Shown piece after piece: positions 52,659-62,283 of a stretch of 64,000 nucleotides of DNA; position 1 is the first letter of the stretch, and each line of letters opens with the position of its first letter. The notes beneath the pieces are model-generated. The model saw only the letters and a list, made by a program, of their open reading frames with translations, had not been told where the DNA came from and ran no database searches. Location: positions 48,247 to 112,246 of the forward strand of contig JBGAKC010000014.1 of the NCBI GenBank assembly GCA_044224605.1, read 5' to 3'. A program made the position numbers and the translations under genes. This stretch comes from UBA7672 sp044224605. GTDB lineage: Bacteria > Pseudomonadota > Alphaproteobacteria > Caulobacterales > Hyphomonadaceae.

Positions 52659-53347
52659 ACATCCTGATCGCAGAGGATGAAGCAACCGCCGCTCGCCGCC
52701 TCGAACGACTCGTGCGCGATCATCTCGGCCAGCGCATTGAAGCGCTTACGGTCGCGCCCACGGCCGAAGCTGCGCGCGCGGCGTTGAAGGACTCCCGCGT
52801 CGACCTTCTTCTTCTCGACCTCAATCTCAACGGCGCAGATGGATTCTCCCTGCTCGACATCGCCGAGCGGCCGCGCACCATAGTGGTCTCAGCCCGGTCA
52901 GACCGCGCCATCGACGCCTTTGACCATGCCGTCATCGACTTCGTCGCCAAGCCTGTTCTGCCAGAACGCCTTGGCGTCGCCCTCGACCGTGCGCTGGATC
53001 AGCCCGCCGCCCGCGCGCCCAGGGGGAGCCTTGCGGTGCGTTCCGCCGGCCGCATTGACCTAGCGGCCTTCGCTGACATCGTCCTGCTTTCCGGCGCCGA
53101 TGACTATGTAGAGGTCATTCTTGTCGATGGCCGGAAGTTCCTGCACGACATGCGGCTGCGTGATCTCGAAAGACTGCTTCCCGCGGGCTTCATCCGCATT
53201 CACCGCTCGCACATCGCCAACACGGCTCATTTACGCGCGATCCGCACGCTTCCCGGCCGTCGGCGGATACTCCAACTCGCAGGCGGGGCCAGCGCTCCCA
53301 TCAGCCGCAACCGCCTCGCCTCACTGACAAGACTGCTGCCCGGCTAG
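52655..53347 (+). CDS. LytTR-family response regulator
   Basis: The 230-aa protein has a receiver (MNILIAEDEATAARRLERLV, LLLLDLNLNGADG, AKPVLPERLG) and a C-terminal LytTR DNA-binding domain (DIVLLSGADDYVEVIL, FIRIHRSHIANTAHL, PISRNRLASL). It is partnered with the LytS-type kinase just upstream. Targets are unknown. Confidence 0.92.
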   Translation: MNILIAEDEATAARRLERLVRDHLGQRIEALTVAPTAEAARAALKDSRVDLLLLDLNLNGADGFSLLDIAERPRTIVVSARSDRAIDAFDHAVIDFVAKPVLPERLGVALDRALDQPAARAPRGSLAVRSAGRIDLAAFADIVLLSGADDYVEVILVDGRKFLHDMRLRDLERLLPAGFIRIHRSHIANTAHLRAIRTLPGRRRILQLAGGASAPISRNRLASLTRLLPG

Positions 53348-53664
53348 TCTGAAGTCGCCGTCCCCGGGCATTCGCAGCCATTCGCACATCGATCGAGATG
53401 GAAGATGACGTCGACGCCAAACACCCGCAGCATGGAAAGGTTGCAAGTCTCATATCCGCCCCTTCAGACGGGCGGCTTGTGTTGACAGAGATGCTGGTGA
53501 TCTGTTCGTTGTCCGTTACGTTGCGCACCAGCATATGCTTCGATCCGACCGCCGGTGATGAGCTGACGAAGGCGGAAAACATCATTCAGATGCCGTTCTC
53601 GACGACAGGCTTGAGACAAAGAACCCACCTCGACGCGCGAAAGATGCAGGGTTAGCCTTGTGCA
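53348..53664. other. Intergenic region, nothing recognised
   Basis: An 85-codon frame (53398-53655) is open here but lacks a ribosome site and family sequence, and I do not support it as a gene. Confidence 0.4.
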
Positions 53665-54456
53665 ATGAGCACAAATCGCACCCTGATCGCCTTCAACACA
53701 GCCACCGCCAGTGAGAACAAGATTCACGATGATGCGGTTGCCAGCCGTTTCGGCTTTACCGGCGGACTAGTGCCCGGCGTCGATGTGTTCGCCTATCTCG
53801 CGCATGCGCCGATGGCGAAGTGGGGCAAGGACTGGCTCTCCGGCGGCTACATGCAGGCGCGGTTCGGGAAGCCTGTCTATGACGGCGACACGGCGACGGT
53901 CACAGCCGACGAAAGTGCGGAGGGCCTGGACCTGTCGATCTCTGCGCGTGGATATCTGTGCGCCACAGGATGTGCCCGCCTGAAGGGCGCCACGGCCCCC
54001 GTGGGGCGGTTGAGTGAAGCTCCAATGCCAGAAATTGACAATCGGCCGGCCGCTTCGATGGCGAGCCTGCCGGTCGGGCGAACACTCGGAACGCTCCGTG
54101 AAACCTACACATGCGACGAGGGTCTGGCTCACATCGACGCCGTACGCGACGACCCGGCGTTGTACGACGACGGTCGCATCGCGAACGCCGCCTGGCTGCT
54201 GCGGCGCGCCAACTATGTCCTGGCCGACAATGTGAAGCTTGGCCCCTGGATCCATGTCGAGAGCGCCATCAACCTGCACAGCCTTCTCCATGACGGGGAA
54301 GACCTCGAAGTCCGAGCCGTCGTGGCCGACAATGTCGAGACCAAGGGTCATCTCATGGTCGTGCTGGATGTACAGATGCTCGCCGCACAACGCATGGTGA
54401 TGTCGTGCCGGCACTGGGCGATCTACGAACCCAGACAGGTGAGGCAGGCGCGCTGA
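53665..54456 (+). CDS. MaoC-like hot-dog protein, 263 aa
   Basis: The N-terminal half carries ENKIHDDAVASRFGFTGGLVPG, the MaoC dehydratase-like motif in which Asp and His of the hydratase loop are replaced or shifted. The C-terminal half looks like a second hot-dog (INLHSLLHDGEDLEVRAVV). Such proteins bind acyl-CoA or acyl thioesters as hydratases or related enzymes. The substrate cannot be told. It converges on the M48 peptidase gene. Confidence 0.75.
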   Translation: MSTNRTLIAFNTATASENKIHDDAVASRFGFTGGLVPGVDVFAYLAHAPMAKWGKDWLSGGYMQARFGKPVYDGDTATVTADESAEGLDLSISARGYLCATGCARLKGATAPVGRLSEAPMPEIDNRPAASMASLPVGRTLGTLRETYTCDEGLAHIDAVRDDPALYDDGRIANAAWLLRRANYVLADNVKLGPWIHVESAINLHSLLHDGEDLEVRAVVADNVETKGHLMVVLDVQMLAAQRMVMSCRHWAIYEPRQVRQAR

Positions 54457-54477
54457 GGCAACGCGCCTGCCCGCCAG

Positions 54478-55308
54478 CTAGAACGTCGCATAACCCTTGG
54501 CGATGATGTATTCGCGCAGTTCCTTCGCACGACGCGCAGGATCGGGGTGCGTGGACATCCACTCCTGCGGCCGGTTGGTGGACGCAGCGCCCATCTTCTC
54601 CCACAGCCGTACGGCCTGTTTCACGTCATATCCAGTCTGGTGCATGTACTCGACGCCCTGCCTGTCTGCCTCGCTTTCGTTCGAGCGGCTAAACGGCAGC
54701 AGGATGCCAACCTGCGCGCCGGCGCCGGCAGCCGCCATCACCATATTTAGCGCGTCACTGCTCATCTTGACCTGCGAACCGACGACAGCGCCTGCGCCCT
54801 GAATCGCGAGGCTTGTGAACGTCTCCTGTCCGGCGCGCTTGGCGGCGTGGCGTAGCACAACGTGGCCAACCTCGTGTCCCAGCACTGCGGCGACCTGATC
54901 GTCGTTGTCCACGAAATCCATCAGGCCCTTGTAGAAGCCGACCTTGCCGCCAGGCAGGCAGAAGGCGTTCTTCTCCTGACTGTCGAACACGACGAACTCC
55001 CATTGCGCGTTCGGCACATTTGCCACGCTAGCAATCTTGTGACCGACCGTCTGCAAACGCTGATTTGCCTTGGCGTCCTTCGAGATCGGCGTCTGCTTCT
55101 TTGTCTCTTCCCAGGCTTGCGCAGCCATTGGTACAAGATCCGCGTCGCTTGGCGCGAACAGCTCAGCAGCGCTTTCGCAACCGGCCACGCCCGCGGCGCC
55201 GATGATGACCGCGCCGCCCATCAGATGGCGAACGATGTCGCGCCGGTTCATGCCGGCAAGCGGCACGATCACCGACTTGCCCCCCGAAGTCCCATGATGC
55301 TCGCACAT
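54478..55308 (-). CDS. M48 family metallopeptidase, lipoprotein
   Basis: From ATG 55308 (GGAG 9 nt upstream) the 276-aa protein has a twin-arginine-like signal (MNRRDIVRHLMGG) and lipobox (GVAGC). The zinc site HEVGHVVLRH is near residue 144, with the third ligand in NESEADRQGVEYM. It resembles LoiP/YcaL-type peptidases involved in outer-membrane protein quality control. Upstream ATGs (55314, 55347) and a downstream one (55251) are alternatives. Confidence 0.9.
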   Translation of the reverse strand: MCEHHGTSGGKSVIVPLAGMNRRDIVRHLMGGAVIIGAAGVAGCESAAELFAPSDADLVPMAAQAWEETKKQTPISKDAKANQRLQTVGHKIASVANVPNAQWEFVVFDSQEKNAFCLPGGKVGFYKGLMDFVDNDDQVAAVLGHEVGHVVLRHAAKRAGQETFTSLAIQGAGAVVGSQVKMSSDALNMVMAAAGAGAQVGILLPFSRSNESEADRQGVEYMHQTGYDVKQAVRLWEKMGAASTNRPQEWMSTHPDPARRAKELREYIIAKGYATF

Positions 55309-55421
55309 GATCATCGTCTCCAAATGGCAGGAATCTATATGAGCCAAGATAGTCCGGCCGAGGCTCCAGACAAAACCCCGATTTCAGCCCAAGAATTGTG
55401 AGTTTCCGGCGTTCGCGACGA

Positions 55422-56606
55422 TCAGATGACGCGCGCAGAACGCAATTGCGCCAAACGCGCGGCGTCAAATCCGAGCATTTCACTCAGCACTTCGTCCGTG
55501 TGCTGGCCAACGACGTCCGGCGCCGACCTGCGGACGACGCCCTGCGTTTCAGAGAAGCGCGGGAAGACATTTTGCATGGGCACACGGCCCAGCTCCGGAT
55601 GATCCTCCCAGTGAATCGCGTTGCGCGCGCTGACGTGAGGGTCTGCCAGTATGTCCGCGGGGCGATTGATGCGCCCGGCCGGCACCGCCGCCTCCACCAT
55701 CAGGCGGTCGACCTCTGCAACCGTGTGACGCCGCGTCCACGCCGAAATCATCTCGTCGAGTTCGGTCTGGTGATCAGCACGCGCGAGATGAGTCTTGTAG
55801 CGCGGATCTTCCGCCCATTCGCCATGTCCGATCGCTTCGGCAAAGCGTTTGAACAGGTTGTCCTGGTTGGCGCCGATGACGATATCGCCGTCACTGCAGG
55901 GATAAGCGTTCGAAGGCGCGATGCGCGGCAGGATCGAACCGGTTCGTTCCCGCGAAAAGCCGCTCGTGCCATAATCAGCGATCAGGCTCTCCATGACCTG
56001 TAGAACGGACTCATAAAGAGCGCTGTCGATTACCTGACCACGGCCCGTCTTTTCGCGATGATGCAGCGCCGCCAGGGCGCCCATACAGCCATAGCTCGCC
56101 GCCAGCGTGTCGCCGATCGAAACGCCCATGCGCGACGGCGGGCGATCCGGTTCTCCCACAATGGCCCTCCACCCGCCCATAGCCTCGCCAACGAGACCGA
56201 AGCCAGCGCGATCCGCATAAGGGCCCGTCTGTCCGTATCCCGAAACACGGACGATGATCAGCCGCGGGTTCAGTGCGTGAAGCGTCTCCGGCGCCATGCC
56301 CCACTTCTCGAGCGTGCCCGGCCTGAAGTTCTCGATCAGGATATCGGCCTTCGCTGCAAGGCCCCGCGCGATCTCCTGCCCTTCAACCTGCCGCAGATCC
56401 AGCGCAACCGAACGCTTGTTCCGCGCGATCACGCGCCACCACGCCGGCTTTTCGCCCTGACCCCATTTGCGCATGGGATCGCCCTCGCCAGGCTGTTCGA
56501 TCTTGATCACGTCGGCGCCCATGTCGCCCATGAGCTGCCCGCAGAACGGACCCGCGATAAGCGTGCCCAACTCAATGACTCGGAGATTGGTGAGGGGACC
56601 GGTCAT
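55422..56606 (-). CDS. CaiB/BaiF class III CoA-transferase
   Basis: This 394-aa enzyme moves CoA between carboxylic acids. It starts with LRVIELGTLIAGPFCGQLMGDMG and KIEQPGEGDP, has NKRSVALDL, and the catalytic aspartate in VSIGDTLAASYG. It overlaps the preceding lipoprotein gene by 4 nt and belongs to an operon with HMG-CoA lyase, suggesting acyl-CoA handling in leucine or related breakdown. The specific substrate is unknown. Confidence 0.92.
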   Translation of the reverse strand: MTGPLTNLRVIELGTLIAGPFCGQLMGDMGADVIKIEQPGEGDPMRKWGQGEKPAWWRVIARNKRSVALDLRQVEGQEIARGLAAKADILIENFRPGTLEKWGMAPETLHALNPRLIIVRVSGYGQTGPYADRAGFGLVGEAMGGWRAIVGEPDRPPSRMGVSIGDTLAASYGCMGALAALHHREKTGRGQVIDSALYESVLQVMESLIADYGTSGFSRERTGSILPRIAPSNAYPCSDGDIVIGANQDNLFKRFAEAIGHGEWAEDPRYKTHLARADHQTELDEMISAWTRRHTVAEVDRLMVEAAVPAGRINRPADILADPHVSARNAIHWEDHPELGRVPMQNVFPRFSETQGVVRRSAPDVVGQHTDEVLSEMLGFDAARLAQLRSARVI

Positions 56607-57019
56607 TGAGGCGTGGCGATCGCTTGGGACTTGCCGAGCTTCTGGAATCGGATGGCAGGCTTGCCGTCATCTGACAGGAAAACCTGCCCCTCGACCTCCA
56701 CCCGATATCTCGAATGCGGGCCGATAAAGAGTGCATTCCGGAGTTCGAGCCGCTTTGCATGCCTTCGCCCGAAATCGTCAGTCCAGTCCGCACTCCAGTA
56801 GACGCCCTTGCATTCGGAATCAGACAGGCCGTCGCCGTGATAGCGATCACCATCAAAGTCGGCCGCGACCTGGACGATCGTTCCTTCCTTGGAAGGCACG
56901 TCGCAAATTGACCGAACGTCGGTCAGCCTGTCGTAGCCCATCAAATCGAACGTCGCGCATCCGGCTGGCAGTGTGGCAGCCGACAGGACAACTGCGATTG
57001 CGGACCCGATTTGGCTCAT
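56603..57019 (-). CDS. Small lipoprotein between two CoA-enzyme genes, 138 aa
   Basis: From ATG 57019 (MSQIGSAIAVVLSAATLPAG, then Cys in the lipobox) the protein has a mature part with ICDVPSKEG, FDGDRYHGDGLSDSECKGVYW, and RVEVEGQVFLSDDG. The start overlaps the HMG-CoA lyase stop by 4 nt and the end overlaps the CoA-transferase start by 4 nt. No family is recognised; its place inside a metabolic operon is odd. Confidence 0.75.
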   Translation of the reverse strand: MSQIGSAIAVVLSAATLPAGCATFDLMGYDRLTDVRSICDVPSKEGTIVQVAADFDGDRYHGDGLSDSECKGVYWSADWTDDFGRRHAKRLELRNALFIGPHSRYRVEVEGQVFLSDDGKPAIRFQKLGKSQAIATPQ

Positions 57020-57927
57020 GTCGCTGTTTTCGGAAAGCCGCCCGCGCGACTGACAAGCCCCGGCAAGGCTCGCCCCATCTTGCCTGAGAGCCATTGCGCT
57101 GTGTCGATCAGCCCTTGAAGCTTGAGCCCAGTTTCAACGCCTGAACGCTGCAGCATGTACTGCACGTCCTCCGTCGCAACGTTCCCGGTAGCGTTTGGCG
57201 CGAAGGGACATCCGCCGATGCCGCCGATCGAGGCATCGAGCGTGGCTGCGCCAGCTTCGAGCCCGGCCCAAGCATTCGCAACGGCAGTGTTGCGCGTATC
57301 GTGGAAGTGGAGCCGGATCGGAATGCCGGACGCGGCGGCCTGCACGGCAGCCATCACCTTCTTCACCTGACTGGGAACGGCGACTCCGATCGTATCGCCT
57401 AGCGCAATCTCGCGCGGCCCCGCCGTCGCTACCTTGCGTGCGAGTTCTGCCACGCGTGCCGGCGCAATCTCACCGTCGAATGGGCAACCAAAGGCGACCG
57501 AGATGGTCGCCTGCGCCGTCCGGCCATTCTCCTTGCCGAGGCGGATAATCTCGATGGCATCCTCGACGGTTTCGTCCGATGTACGGCCTTGATTACGCGT
57601 TCCGAAACCATCGCTTGCCGAGATCACGGCCCCCAGCTCATGCACCCGCGTCTCCAGCGCCCGCAGCGCGCCCCGCTTGTTCAGCACCAGACCGATATAG
57701 GTGACATCCCTGGCAAGCCGCTTCGGCAACGCCGCGCACACCGCTTCCGCGTCCGCCATCTGGGGAACGCGGCCCGGATGAACGAAGCTCGCCACCTCGA
57801 CCCGCTTCGAGCCGGCGGCGATCGCCCGCTCGATCAGTTCCAGTTTGTCAGCCGTCGGAAAGAATCCCGGCTCGTTCTGCAGCCCGTCACGGGCGGCGAC
57901 CTCAACCATTTCGATGCGTGTGTCCAT
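57016..57927 (-). CDS. mvaB: Hydroxymethylglutaryl-CoA lyase
   Basis: The 303-aa TIM-barrel enzyme splits HMG-CoA to acetoacetate and acetyl-CoA, the last step of leucine breakdown. It has EVAARDGLQNEPG, EVASFVHPGRVPQMAD, RLHFHDTRNTA (metal histidines) and the catalytic GGIGGCPFAPNATGN. It is the first gene of the lyase-lipoprotein-CoA-transferase operon. Confidence 0.93.
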   Translation of the reverse strand: MDTRIEMVEVAARDGLQNEPGFFPTADKLELIERAIAAGSKRVEVASFVHPGRVPQMADAEAVCAALPKRLARDVTYIGLVLNKRGALRALETRVHELGAVISASDGFGTRNQGRTSDETVEDAIEIIRLGKENGRTAQATISVAFGCPFDGEIAPARVAELARKVATAGPREIALGDTIGVAVPSQVKKVMAAVQAAASGIPIRLHFHDTRNTAVANAWAGLEAGAATLDASIGGIGGCPFAPNATGNVATEDVQYMLQRSGVETGLKLQGLIDTAQWLSGKMGRALPGLVSRAGGFPKTAT

Positions 57928-57965
57928 TTGGCCAGTCTAACGGCATGCGCACGCATTGCGAACCC

Positions 57966-58904
57966 CTAGTGCCTGCTGTTGCGGATATCGGCGAAGAAGC
58001 CAGCAGCATCCGCTACAAATCGCCCGTTCATGGCGGAATTCATGTGATCCGCGCTGGCATATTCCAGATACAGCACGTTGTGACCCTGGCCCTTCAGCGT
58101 CTCGGAGACCTCGCGCTCGACCTTTACCGGAAAGGTCTGATCCTTGCCTGCCGCGAGCACCAGGATCGGCCCCCTGAATTCCTTCAGCGCGAGCGGAATG
58201 TCATAGGCATCCAACCCCTTGCCGAGCTCGAGCTGAAGACCTGGCGGCGTGAACCAGGGTTTTCCGGCCTGCATCATCTCGGTCAGATTTGTCGTCGTGG
58301 TTTCGAGAACGAGCGCATCAACCTCGCGGCTCGCTCCAGCCAATGCGGCGCACACCGGACCACCTAGTGAATGCCCCCAGATGACTAGCGGCCGGTTCGC
58401 GGCCAGCGAGTCGAGATACCCCGGCACGTCCCGCTGGAAGGCCTGCAATGAGGGGATATCCGGTTTACCGGTGCTGTCTCCGTAGCCTGGCATGTCGATC
58501 AGCAGCGCCTCGCCCCACGGCAACAACTTCGTGGCCCAGTAGTCTCCGGAGTTTCGCCGGCTGCCGGAACGGCCGCCGCAATATGCGATCAATGGTTCTT
58601 CCGGCGAACTATTGGCGCCCGCTACGCGCGTCATGGCGATCCGCTCGCCGCCAAGGAGGACGAAGAAATGCGTGATCGTCGCGGGGATGCGATCCTGGAA
58701 GTTCGGAAAAACCTTGCTGATACTCTCGCTGAACTGGCCCTTTGCCGTCAGCCGTTCCTCGCGGTCCAGCTTCAGCTCGCTTTCAGTCGTTGCCTTGGTC
58801 TCGATGGGCACAGGCTTGAAGAACCAGCCTTCATCGACCGAGTAGGTGATGCAGCCGCCCAGCAAGAGTATTGCGGCAAGACCGATGCCCACCTGACGCT
58901 TCAT
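57966..58904 (-). CDS. Alpha/beta hydrolase lipoprotein, 312 aa
   Basis: The signal MKRQVGIGLAAILLLGGC gives a lipoprotein. The hydrolase core shows IAYCGGRSGSRRN, IDMPGYGDSTG, nucleophile elbow IWGHSLGGPVC, and ADHMNS with the catalytic histidine. It resembles serine lipases/esterases of the periplasm. Starts at 58910 and 58919 are also possible. The substrate is unknown. Confidence 0.83.
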   Translation of the reverse strand: MKRQVGIGLAAILLLGGCITYSVDEGWFFKPVPIETKATTESELKLDREERLTAKGQFSESISKVFPNFQDRIPATITHFFVLLGGERIAMTRVAGANSSPEEPLIAYCGGRSGSRRNSGDYWATKLLPWGEALLIDMPGYGDSTGKPDIPSLQAFQRDVPGYLDSLAANRPLVIWGHSLGGPVCAALAGASREVDALVLETTTTNLTEMMQAGKPWFTPPGLQLELGKGLDAYDIPLALKEFRGPILVLAAGKDQTFPVKVEREVSETLKGQGHNVLYLEYASADHMNSAMNGRFVADAAGFFADIRNSRH

Positions 58905-58978
58905 CGCCATCCGCCCCACCTGCTACCCTGGTAGCAACGCTGGTGACGGATTCTGGCCGAAATCGGGCCATCCGCTCT

Positions 58979-60454
58979 TCAGTCAGTGGTTTTCACGCGC
59001 GCAACCGCCTGCTTCCACCCGGCGAGCATGGCTGACCGATCGCTTTCGCCGATCTTGGGCTCGAAACGCCGGTCGAGTTTCCACAGCGCCGCCGCTTCAC
59101 CGAGGGAGCGGAACTCTCCGGCTCCAACAGCGGCAAGGATCGCTGCACCGAGAGCCGTGGTCTCGGTGTTCTTGGGCCGCACAACCTCGACACCAAGCAC
59201 ATCGGCCATGAACTGCAGCAGCCAGTTATTCCGCGCCATGCCGCCGTCCACGCGCAGGCGTTGGGGCTTCACGCCATCGAGCGCCATGGCTTCGAGAAGC
59301 TCCGCCGTCTGGAAGGCCGCACTCTCCAGCGCAGCCCGCGCGATGTGAGCAATCGTCGAACCGCGCTGCAGGCCGAGGATCGCCCCGCGGGCATCCGAAT
59401 CCCAGTGTGGCGCTCCCAGTCCTACGAACGCCGGAACGAGATAAACACCTGCGGTGTCGACAATGCCCTGCGCAAGCTCCCCCGCATGGGCGCCGTCGCG
59501 GATTATCTTCAACTCGTCACGTAACCACTGGATTGTAGATCCCGCCGACAGGATCGATCCTTCGAGCGCGTAAGTGGCCTTTCCAGCAACCTTGTAGGCG
59601 ATCGTACTGAGCAAACGCGACTTCGACCGCTTGAGTTCGCTTCCCGTATTCAGAACGAGAAATGCGCCAGTCCCATAGGTCGACTTCACGTCGCCCGCGT
59701 CGAATCCTGCCTGCCCTACAAGCGCCGCCTGCTGATCTCCCGCAGCGCCCCGGATCGGAAGACCCGGTCCGAAGATATCGCTCACGCCATAGTCTGCAGC
59801 CGAGTCCTTCACCTCCGGCAGCAACGACATCGGCACGTCGAACAGTTCACACAGGTCGCTATCCCAGCACCCGCTGCGAATGTCGTAGAGCGAGGTCCGC
59901 GACGCGTTCGTTGCGTCGGTCGCGTGCACCTGCCCGCCTGTCAGCCGCCCGATCACGAAGCAGTCGATTGTTCCCGCCGCCAGCTCGCCGCGCTTCGCCC
60001 GTTCGCGGGCGCCGGGAACCGCATCAAGTATCCAGGCGATCTTGGAAGCCGAGAAATACGGGTCCAGCACCAGCCCGGTCCGCTCCGCCACCATCGGCCC
60101 GTAACCCGCCGCTGCCAACTCTTGCGTCCTGCTCGCGGTACGCCGGTCCTGCCAGACTATAGCGTTGTGAATCGCCTCACCCGTCTTGCGATCCCACACG
60201 ACAACCGTCTCGCGCTGGTTGGTCACGCCAATCGCGGCGACTTTCCGGGACCCGATCCGCTCAAGCGTCTGCTCAGCCGTTCGCCGCTGTGTACGCCAGA
60301 TAGCTTCTGGATCGTGCTCCACCCAGCCCGACTGCGGGAACACCTGCGGGAACTCTTCCTGCGCGGAGGCGATGATCGTCCCGTCGAGTCCGATCGCCAT
60401 TGCGCGGCTCGATGTCGTGCCTTGGTCGAGCGCGAGGATCACGCCATCTGGCAT
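58979..60454 (-). CDS. glpK: Glycerol kinase
   Basis: The 491-aa FGGY-family kinase phosphorylates glycerol to glycerol 3-phosphate in the cytosol. It shows LALDQGTTSSRAMAI, NQRETVVVWDRKTGE, VWQDRRTA, KSTYGTGAFLVLNTG and LRVDGGMARNNWLLQF. Its start shares one base with the stop of the acetyltransferase gene (TGATG). No glycerol facilitator or glp regulator is seen in the window. Confidence 0.96.
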   Translation of the reverse strand: MPDGVILALDQGTTSSRAMAIGLDGTIIASAQEEFPQVFPQSGWVEHDPEAIWRTQRRTAEQTLERIGSRKVAAIGVTNQRETVVVWDRKTGEAIHNAIVWQDRRTASRTQELAAAGYGPMVAERTGLVLDPYFSASKIAWILDAVPGARERAKRGELAAGTIDCFVIGRLTGGQVHATDATNASRTSLYDIRSGCWDSDLCELFDVPMSLLPEVKDSAADYGVSDIFGPGLPIRGAAGDQQAALVGQAGFDAGDVKSTYGTGAFLVLNTGSELKRSKSRLLSTIAYKVAGKATYALEGSILSAGSTIQWLRDELKIIRDGAHAGELAQGIVDTAGVYLVPAFVGLGAPHWDSDARGAILGLQRGSTIAHIARAALESAAFQTAELLEAMALDGVKPQRLRVDGGMARNNWLLQFMADVLGVEVVRPKNTETTALGAAILAAVGAGEFRSLGEAAALWKLDRRFEPKIGESDRSAMLAGWKQAVARVKTTD

Positions 60455-60996
60455 CAGCGCCTCCTCAACTCGAACTGGATAGTGGCGACGCCGCGATATG
60501 CCGTCCGTGCCCGCTCACTGAAGCCGAACTTGCTTGCCAGCTTGATCGACGGCGCATTGTCGGGGTCGATGAGCGCGACAATGCAGTCACCGTCCAGATA
60601 GCACTTCTCCCAGTCCAGCGCCGCCTGCAGCGCCTCGCTAGCGTAACCCTTGCCATGCGCTTCAGGCAGCAGCGCCCAACCGAACTCACGGTCATCGCCA
60701 AACGGCGGTTCGATGTCGCGTTTCGCATCCATGATGCCGACCTCGCCGATCAGCCTTCGCGTGGCCTTGTCTTCGATCGCCCAGAAGCCGTGCCCCAGCA
60801 GAACCCACGATCCTGCATAGCGCTGCAGCCGCTGCCACACTTCCTCGCGTGTATAGGGTCGCCCGCCGATGAAGCGCGTGACGATGGGATCATTCCACAT
60901 CGGCACGCTGGCCTCGAAATCATCCGCCGTATGCGCGCGCAGGCGCAGCCTCTCTGTCTCGATCACCGGCGCCCGGTCAAATCCGCTGGAAGTCAT
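60454..60996 (-). CDS. GNAT family N-acetyltransferase (RimJ/RimL-type)
   Basis: The 180-aa protein starts (from ATG 60996) MTSSGFDRAPVIETERLRLR and shows the GNAT acetyl-CoA-binding strand-turn-helix in LLPEAHGKGYASEALQ and the C-terminal LASKFGFSERARTAY. The acceptor may be a protein N-terminus or a small molecule. It overlaps the 3' end of astB by about 20 nt and is coupled to glpK. Confidence 0.87.
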   Translation of the reverse strand: MTSSGFDRAPVIETERLRLRAHTADDFEASVPMWNDPIVTRFIGGRPYTREEVWQRLQRYAGSWVLLGHGFWAIEDKATRRLIGEVGIMDAKRDIEPPFGDDREFGWALLPEAHGKGYASEALQAALDWEKCYLDGDCIVALIDPDNAPSIKLASKFGFSERARTAYRGVATIQFELRRR

Positions 60997-62283
60997 GTAC
61001 AGATCCAAGCCCTAGCACTTGTCCGATCTCGTCCAGCGCCGCCCGGCTTTCATCCAGCAGCGCAGGATCAGCCAGGTCGGCAATGGCCAGACGATCCCGA
61101 TAGCGCCGTTTGATGACTGCCTCCAGCGCAGAAATCTTCGCGTCGTCGAGGATCACCCCGGCGCCAAGCGTTCCAATCTCATCCTGCGTCAGCACCACCC
61201 GCAACCTCAGGCAGGCCGGGCCGCCGCCATTCCGCATTGACTGGCGTAGATCGAGATAATGCGCTTCCCGGATCGGCCCGTTGGTCGCGAGCGCGCGATC
61301 GACGAATGCTTTCGCCCGCGGCGTCTCTTCCGCTTCATGAGGCAGGATCAGGGCCATCCCGCCTGCCGGCAGGGTAACGATCTGCGAATTGAACAAATAG
61401 GATTTGACGGCTTCATCCAGGCTCAACTCGGTTGCCTCCAGCAGCACCGGCTCAAACCCGCGCTGACCGCCCGCACGCTTCAGTCCCTCGACAAGCGCAT
61501 CCTTCTGCTCGAACGCATCGGCATGAAACATGAGGACGTTGCCGTTGGAGACCGTGACCACGTCATTGTGGAACGCTCCCGCCTCGATCGCCGTGCGCCC
61601 CTGCTGCGCAAGCAGGGCGCCTCCGCCGGTCCAGAGCTGATGCTGCGTCGCCACGATATGCGACGCCTCCATGGCCTGCCGTGCGATGAACCCGCCGCCC
61701 TCGATCTTCGCAAACGCCGAACGGCCATAGATGAACACCTCGATCCCGCGCTCGCCATGAGACGCCGCAAGCCGGCAATGGTTGGCGGCGCCTTCATCGC
61801 CAAATGTCGCGAACGGTACGGGATCATGTACGACGAACCTGGAACCATCCGCAAAGATCGTCCTCAGTACACGCGTCGTTGTTTCGGCTTCAAGCGCTCG
61901 ATGGAAGTGTGAGGAGAGATTGGCCGGCGTCAGATGGACCCTGCCATCGCCGGTATCGGCGGAAGGCGACACAGTCGCCGCGTTCGCCGTCCACATCGCC
62001 GAAGCCGACGACACATTCGCAAGCAGAACCGGTGAAGCTCGCGCAGCCATGGCAACAACGTCAGCGTCGCTGCCGGAAAAACCCATTCTGCGGAGAGTTG
62101 ATACGTGCGGCCTCTCGTGTGGGGGGAGCACGCCCTGCGTCAGCCCCATCGCCAAGAGCGCGCGCATCTTCGCAAGGCCATCTGTCCCTCATTGGCGGCG
62201 GAGGCGAGGTTGCCCTGGGCCAGTCCGCCATAATTGTGCGTTGGCCCTACCAGTCCGTCAAAGTTGACTTCAACCGCGCTCAT
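60977..62283 (-). pseudogene. astB: N-succinylarginine dihydrolase, frameshifted near the 5' end
   Basis: AstB converts succinylarginine to succinylornithine, CO2 and ammonia. The true start is ATG 62283, overlapping astD by 4 nt, and the first frame reads MSAVEVNFDGLVGPTHNYGG and LAQGNLASAANEGQ. Near 62175-62181 the frame shifts, and about ten residues normally present (an SNP-x-x-AA-type segment) are missing. The rest reads on from GLAKMRALLAMGLTQG to the end, with the active-site cysteine in NGGGPACLRLRV and histidine in HNDVV. An internal ATG at 62167 could give a 396-aa protein lacking the substrate-binding N-terminus. A deletion in a real pseudogene and an assembly error are both possible. 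Confidence 0.8.

Noticed and set aside
53398..53655. 85-codon frame between the LytTR and MaoC-like genes
   Set aside because: No homology or ribosome site recognised; possible but not supportable.
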